From Glacieibacterium sp965200405 (GTDB lineage: Bacteria; Pseudomonadota; Alphaproteobacteria; Sphingomonadales; Sphingomonadaceae): DNA of 64,000 bases. The notes under the pieces were generated by a model, which worked only from the letters and a program-made list of their open reading frames with translations, searched no databases and was not told the origin of the DNA. Position numbers and translations under genes: made by a program. Location of the stretch: contig NZ_OZ241356.1 in NCBI RefSeq assembly GCF_965200405.1, forward strand, positions 2,728,001 to 2,792,000, in the 5' to 3' direction. Below, piece after piece: positions 60,480-64,000 of this stretch (within the stretch, counting starts at the first letter, position 1; each line of letters opens with the position of its first letter).

Positions 60480-61462
60480 GAGGTGACTCCTGCCAGTTCG
60501 GCCAGCACCGCGGTCATGGTCCGGGCCGCCAGCTCGATCTTGAATCCATTGTCGTTGAGCGGCCTCGCGTCCGCGAGTTCCGCATCGGCTGCGGCGCGAA
60601 ACGCCTGCAAAGTTGCCGGTCCGCCTCTCAGCATCGTTTCCGCCTTGAATGCTCGCCACGGCTTGTGCGCCACGCCGCCGAGCGCCAGCCGAACATCGCC
60701 GACCTTCCCGCCGCTGACCTCCAGCGCCGCAGCGACCGAGATCAGCGCAAAGGCGTAGCTCGCGCGGTCGCGGACCTTGCGATAGGTCGAATGCGCCGCG
60801 AAGCCGAGAGCCGGCAACTCGATCGCGGTGATCAGCTCGCCGGGCTGAAGCACGCTCTCCAAATCCGGCCTGTCGCCGGGCAGCAAATGGAAATCGGCCA
60901 TCGGCACTTGCCGCTCGCCATCCGCGGAGCGGAGATGGACCACCGCATCCAGAGCAGCCAACGCTACGCACATATCCGAGGGATGGGTCGCCACACAGGC
61001 TTCCGAAGCACCGAGGATTGCATGAATGCGGTTGAAGCCGCCAGCCGCGTCACAGCCTGCGCCGGGCTCGCGCTTGTTGCAGCGCGATCCTTCGGTGTCG
61101 TAGAAATAGGTGCAACGGGTGCGTTGGAGCAGGTTGCCGCCGACCGTCGCCATGTTGCGGATCTGGGCACTTGCCCCGGCCAGGATCGCCCGGGCAAGGA
61201 CCGGATAGCGGGTACGGACCGCACGGTGCGCCGCCAGCGCGCTGTTCCTGACGCCGGCGCCGATCAACAGGCTGCCGTCGTCACGCTCGTCGATCGTGTC
61301 GAACAAGCCAGTGACATCGACCAGCGCGCTCGGCCGCTCGACCGTCTCGCGCATCAGGTCGACGAGGTTGGTGCCGCCGCCTAGGAACTTGGCACCGGCC
61401 ACGGCGCCGAGGTCGATCGCGCGGGCAGCATCACCGGCGCGCGAATAGGTGAACGGGTTCAT
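60476..61462 (-). CDS. Aldehyde/xanthine oxidoreductase, FAD-binding subunit
   Basis: The 328-residue protein begins MNPFTYSRAGDAARAIDLGA and has the FAD-binding GAKFLGGGTNLVDLMRE stretch and IRNMATVGGNLLQRTRCTYFYD. A Cys cluster (RCTYFYD, SRCNKREPGAGCD) of the PaoB/YagS type suggests an extra 4Fe-4S cluster beside FAD. The CO dehydrogenase-type C-terminal domain includes DRASYAFALISVAAAL and LALGGVAHKPWRA. It passes electrons between the iron-sulfur subunit and an acceptor. It overlaps both neighbours by four bases, forming a tight three-gene operon. Confidence 0.92.
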   Translation of the reverse strand: MNPFTYSRAGDAARAIDLGAVAGAKFLGGGTNLVDLMRETVERPSALVDVTGLFDTIDERDDGSLLIGAGVRNSALAAHRAVRTRYPVLARAILAGASAQIRNMATVGGNLLQRTRCTYFYDTEGSRCNKREPGAGCDAAGGFNRIHAILGASEACVATHPSDMCVALAALDAVVHLRSADGERQVPMADFHLLPGDRPDLESVLQPGELITAIELPALGFAAHSTYRKVRDRASYAFALISVAAALEVSGGKVGDVRLALGGVAHKPWRAFKAETMLRGGPATLQAFRAAADAELADARPLNDNGFKIELAARTMTAVLAELAGVTS

Positions 61463-62034
61463 TCGGCTGGCTCCTTGTTCAGCGCCAGTCGGTCATGCGA
61501 GCCAGGCTCGTTGCCCTGGACGTCGCTGCCATAGACCTCGTCGCCATAGACTTCGCTGATCGCATCGATGATGCCGTTATGCGCGCCGCATCGGCACAAG
61601 TTACCGCTCATGCGCTCCTGGAACTCGGCTCGGTCGATGGCCACGGTCTCGGCGGCGAGGTCATGCGTCACATTGCTGGGGATTCCGCGCTGGATTTCGG
61701 CCGCCATGCCGATCGCGGAGCAGATCTGCCCCGGCGTGCAATAGCCGCACTGGAAGCCGTCGTGTTCTATGAAGGCGGCCTGTAGCGGGTGGAGCACACC
61801 GCCCTCGCTCAAGCCTTCGACCGTCGTCACCGCGCGGCCCTCGAACTGGACCGCGAGCGCCAGACACGAGATGATGCGCTCACCATCGACCAACACGGTG
61901 CAGGCGCCGCACGCGCCTTGGTTGCAACCGACCTTGGTACCGCTCAGGTGCAGATGCTCGCGCAGCAGGTCTAGTAGGGAAACGCGCGGATCGTCGGGGA
62001 CAGACACCGCTAAGCCGTTCACTTGGATGGGCAT
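61459..62034 (-). CDS. Aldehyde/xanthine oxidoreductase, 2Fe-2S subunit
   Basis: The ATG at 62034 follows AAGGAGG, which sets the start; the open frame upstream to 62130 is not used. The 191-residue protein has the plant-type 2Fe-2S motif CNQGACGACTVLVDG and the second cluster in CGYCTPGQ and NLCRCGAHN. There is no Tat or Sec signal at the N terminus (MPIQVNGLAVSVPDDPRVSL), in contrast to E. coli PaoA. It moves electrons from the Mo centre to FAD. It is the first gene of the three-gene operon. The C terminus has a short acidic repeat (YGDEVYGSDVQG). Confidence 0.92.
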   Translation of the reverse strand: MPIQVNGLAVSVPDDPRVSLLDLLREHLHLSGTKVGCNQGACGACTVLVDGERIISCLALAVQFEGRAVTTVEGLSEGGVLHPLQAAFIEHDGFQCGYCTPGQICSAIGMAAEIQRGIPSNVTHDLAAETVAIDRAEFQERMSGNLCRCGAHNGIIDAISEVYGDEVYGSDVQGNEPGSHDRLALNKEPAE

Positions 62035-62157
62035 TGATTGTGCCTCCTTCTGTGCCGCGCATCTAGTTGCTCGGAATATCGTCAACAACACGCGAGGGCT
62101 TCGTGCCGCCGCGTATTTCAAACCCCGCAACGCCCGAGAGGGTTGCGTGACGATTGC

Positions 62158-62568
62158 TCAGCGTTGCTGGTGCATGTCCATCAGCCGATCCATCGGCATC
62201 ATGTTGGCATTCAGGTTGGACATGATCCACAGCGAGCCTGCGCCGACCAGCACGACGATCAGGATGCCGAACGCCAGCGCCATGACGTTGTTGGTGTTGT
62301 CCGGCCCCGTCGAAATGTGGAGGAAGAAGGTCAGGTGAATGCCCATCTGCGCCACCGCGAGAACGCAAAGCCCTATCGCTACGCCGGGCTGCCAGAACAG
62401 GTCGCTGGCACCAACCCAGAACGACATGCCGGTCAATGCCGCCGCCAGGATGAAGCCGACGCTGTAGCCGATCACGCCACGGATCGGACTCTTGCGGTCC
62501 TCGCCTGGAACGATGCCGGTGTCGTGGGCCGGCTTGCCGGTATCGGACTCGCGCGTATTCTCCATCAT
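62158..62568 (-). CDS. cyoD: Cytochrome bo3-type quinol oxidase subunit IV
   Basis: The ATG at 62568 overlaps the cyoC stop. The 136-residue protein has a charged N terminus and three membrane helices (IGYSVGFILAAALTGMSFWV, PGVAIGLCVLAVAQMGIHLTFFLHI, NVMALAFGILIVVLVGAGSLWIM), with the family motif QMGIHLTFFLHI. It is the small accessory subunit needed for assembly of the bo3 quinol oxidase. Subunits are encoded in the order cyoB-cyoC-cyoD on the minus strand. Confidence 0.93.
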   Translation of the reverse strand: MMENTRESDTGKPAHDTGIVPGEDRKSPIRGVIGYSVGFILAAALTGMSFWVGASDLFWQPGVAIGLCVLAVAQMGIHLTFFLHISTGPDNTNNVMALAFGILIVVLVGAGSLWIMSNLNANMMPMDRLMDMHQQR

Positions 62569-63230
62569 CGGACTCCGAGCAGGTAGACGACGGTCAGCAC
62601 GCCGACCCAGACGATATCGAGGGCATGCCAGAACAGCGTAAGGCACAGCAGCCGACGCATGATGTCCTCGCGAAAGCCCTTGGCGAAGATCTGCGCCATC
62701 ATCGTGCCGATCCACAGCAGTCCGGCGCCAACGTGCACACCGTGGCAGCCGACCAGTGCAAAGAACGCTGACAAGAAGGCGCTGCGATCCGGGCCCGCGC
62801 CCTGCTGCATCAACGAACTGAATTCGTGAAGCTCGAGAGCCAGGAAGCCCAAGCCGAGCAGCCCGGTGACGAGCAGCGCGACCTGCGTCCAGAACATGCT
62901 GCGCGCCTCGGCCGCGAGCGTCGCCATGCCGCAAGCGAAGGTCGAGGTCAGCAGCAGGCCGGTCTCGATCGCGACAAGGTCGAGGTGGAAGAGCTGGCGG
63001 CCGGATGGTCCACCTGCCGTCGCGCCCGACAACACCGCGTAGGCGGCGAAAAACGCGGAGAACATGATGATGTCGGAGATCAGGAATATCCAGAAACCAT
63101 AGCCGACAATGATGCGCTTGTTGGGCGCGTCGTCCTCGCCGCCGCCGACGATGATCGGGCGGTCGTCCTGGTCGGGATTACGCCCCAGCTGGTGCGGATC
63201 GGCGCGAGGTGCTGCTGCGGCGGCGCTCAC
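62565..63230 (-). CDS. cyoC: Cytochrome bo3-type quinol oxidase subunit III
   Basis: GTG 63230 overlaps the cyoB stop (GTGA). The 221-residue protein has five membrane helices and the subunit III motifs GFWIFLISDIIMFSAFFAAY, LALELHEFSSLMQQG and ALVGCHGVHVGAGLLWIGTM, with the last helix ALDIVWVGVLTVVYLLG. It packs against subunit I in the inner membrane. It is translationally coupled to both neighbours. Confidence 0.94.
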   Translation of the reverse strand: MSAAAAAPRADPHQLGRNPDQDDRPIIVGGGEDDAPNKRIIVGYGFWIFLISDIIMFSAFFAAYAVLSGATAGGPSGRQLFHLDLVAIETGLLLTSTFACGMATLAAEARSMFWTQVALLVTGLLGLGFLALELHEFSSLMQQGAGPDRSAFLSAFFALVGCHGVHVGAGLLWIGTMMAQIFAKGFREDIMRRLLCLTLFWHALDIVWVGVLTVVYLLGVR

Positions 63231-64000
63231 GTCGATGCTACCCGGTCGCGCAGCGCCGCCTCTCGGACAGCGCGGAACGCGGTTCCGGTGCGCTCGACCT
63301 CGGCTTGCGGGACCTCGTAATCGGCACGGTCACGCCATGCGAAGACGACGAAGGTGGCGAAAGCTCCGGCTAGGCCGAGCAACGCCATCCACCAGATATG
63401 CCAGACCATCGCAAAGCCGGTGACCACCGCAAAAAAGGCGCAGACAAAACCGGTCGGGCTGTTCTTGGGCATCTCGATCGCCTTGTACTCGGGAACGTCG
63501 CTCATCTTCTGGGTTTCGATTGCGCGCTGCTTGACCCCCCAATAGGCTTCCTCGCCCTCGACGTTGGGGATCACGGCAAAGTTGTAGGCAGGCGGCGGAG
63601 ACGAGGTCGCCCATTCCAGGCTACGCCCGTCCCACGGATCACCGGTAGCATCCCGGCGTTGATCGCGGGTCCGCACAGACACCACCAATTGAATCATCAG
63701 GCAGGCGATGCCGCACAGGATCGTCGCTGCACCGGCCCACGCGACGTAGAGCAGCGGTATCCATGACGGATCGACGGTGTGCTGGGTTCGCCTCGTCATA
63801 CCCATCAGCCCAAGCGCATAGAGCGGCATGAAGGCGAGGTAGAAGCCGACGAACCAGCACCAGAACGCTCGCTTGCCCCAACTCGAATCGAGGGTGAACC
63901 CGAAGGCCTTCGGAAACCAGTAGGTGTACCCCGCAAACGCCCCGAAGATGACGCCACCGATGACGACGTTGTGGAAGTGCGCAACCAGGAACAGGCTATT
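63227..64000 (-). CDS. cyoB: Cytochrome bo3-type quinol oxidase subunit I (partial, C-terminal part)
   Basis: The frame is open to the right edge and covers the last 257 residues. It begins NSLFLVAHFHNVVIGGVIFG, the haem-copper oxidase helix X motif with the His ligands (HFHNVVIGG), and continues with AGYTYWFPKAFGF and FWCWFVGFYLAFMPLYALG. The CyoB-specific C-terminal extension has PPPAYNFAVIP and EEAYWGVKQ. Subunit I holds haem b, haem o and copper B and reduces oxygen to water while pumping protons. The N-terminal part and cyoA lie outside the window. Confidence 0.95.
   Translation of the reverse strand, partial: NSLFLVAHFHNVVIGGVIFGAFAGYTYWFPKAFGFTLDSSWGKRAFWCWFVGFYLAFMPLYALGLMGMTRRTQHTVDPSWIPLLYVAWAGAATILCGIACLMIQLVVSVRTRDQRRDATGDPWDGRSLEWATSSPPPAYNFAVIPNVEGEEAYWGVKQRAIETQKMSDVPEYKAIEMPKNSPTGFVCAFFAVVTGFAMVWHIWWMALLGLAGAFATFVVFAWRDRADYEVPQAEVERTGTAFRAVREAALRDRVAST

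Noticed and set aside
1..64000. CRISPR arrays, tRNA or rRNA genes, insertion sequences or prophage genes
   Set aside because: I looked for repeated spacers, cloverleaf-like genes, transposase motifs and phage structural proteins and found none that I could support.

Overview
The window is about 64 kb of GC-rich DNA with the look of an alphaproteobacterium, most likely a sphingomonad (Sphingomonas or relative). The grounds are four large TonB-dependent receptors of the type with a DIVVTG-like plug start, a SapC/cupin-like pair beside one of them, an MHS-type symporter with a long periplasmic loop, a bo3-type quinol oxidase and dense short-spaced operons with GTG/TTG starts. No rRNA, tRNA, CRISPR array or insertion sequence was seen.

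Layout. 1-2.3 kb: tail of a probable acetyl-CoA hydrolase/transferase, an alpha/beta hydrolase and a glutathione transferase. 2.3-6.1 kb: a four-gene cassette (SGNH hydrolase, SxtJ-like membrane protein, DUF5989 mini-protein, NodU/CmcH-type carbamoyltransferase). 6.2-14 kb: a Calvin-Benson-Bassham locus, cbbR divergent from cbbF-cbbP-(cbbT relic)-cbbA-cbbL-cbbS-cbbX-cbbY, encoding a red-type form I RuBisCO with its CbbX activase. Two steps of this operon look broken: cbbF carries a one-base insertion and cbbT is reduced to a 40-codon remnant. 14-17 kb: a MASE1-PAS-GGDEF diguanylate cyclase and methionine sulfoxide reductases msrB-msrA.

17.3-58 kb is dominated by carbohydrate scavenging. It holds TonB receptors, two MFS-type transporters, GH3, GH27, a sialate-type O-acetylesterase, a CE1-like esterase, ThuA-like and exported RraA-like proteins, a FadR/GntR regulator, an FAH/AraD1-like enzyme, galactose mutarotase, a PQQ-dependent dehydrogenase with its own small cytochrome c, an SMP-30 lactonase, an exported enolase-superfamily protein and an MBL-fold hydrolase. 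Nearly all carry signal peptides. My reading is that oligosaccharides are imported by TonB receptors, trimmed in the periplasm and partly oxidised there (sugar to lactone to acid), with electrons passed to the respiratory chain. One receptor, governed by a FecI/FecR pair, is interrupted by an in-frame amber codon.

58-64 kb: a three-subunit molybdenum aldehyde/xanthine-type oxidoreductase and the cyoD-cyoC-cyoB end of a quinol oxidase operon, running off the right edge. The locus thus combines a partly decayed autotrophy operon with a large heterotrophic glycan-use region.
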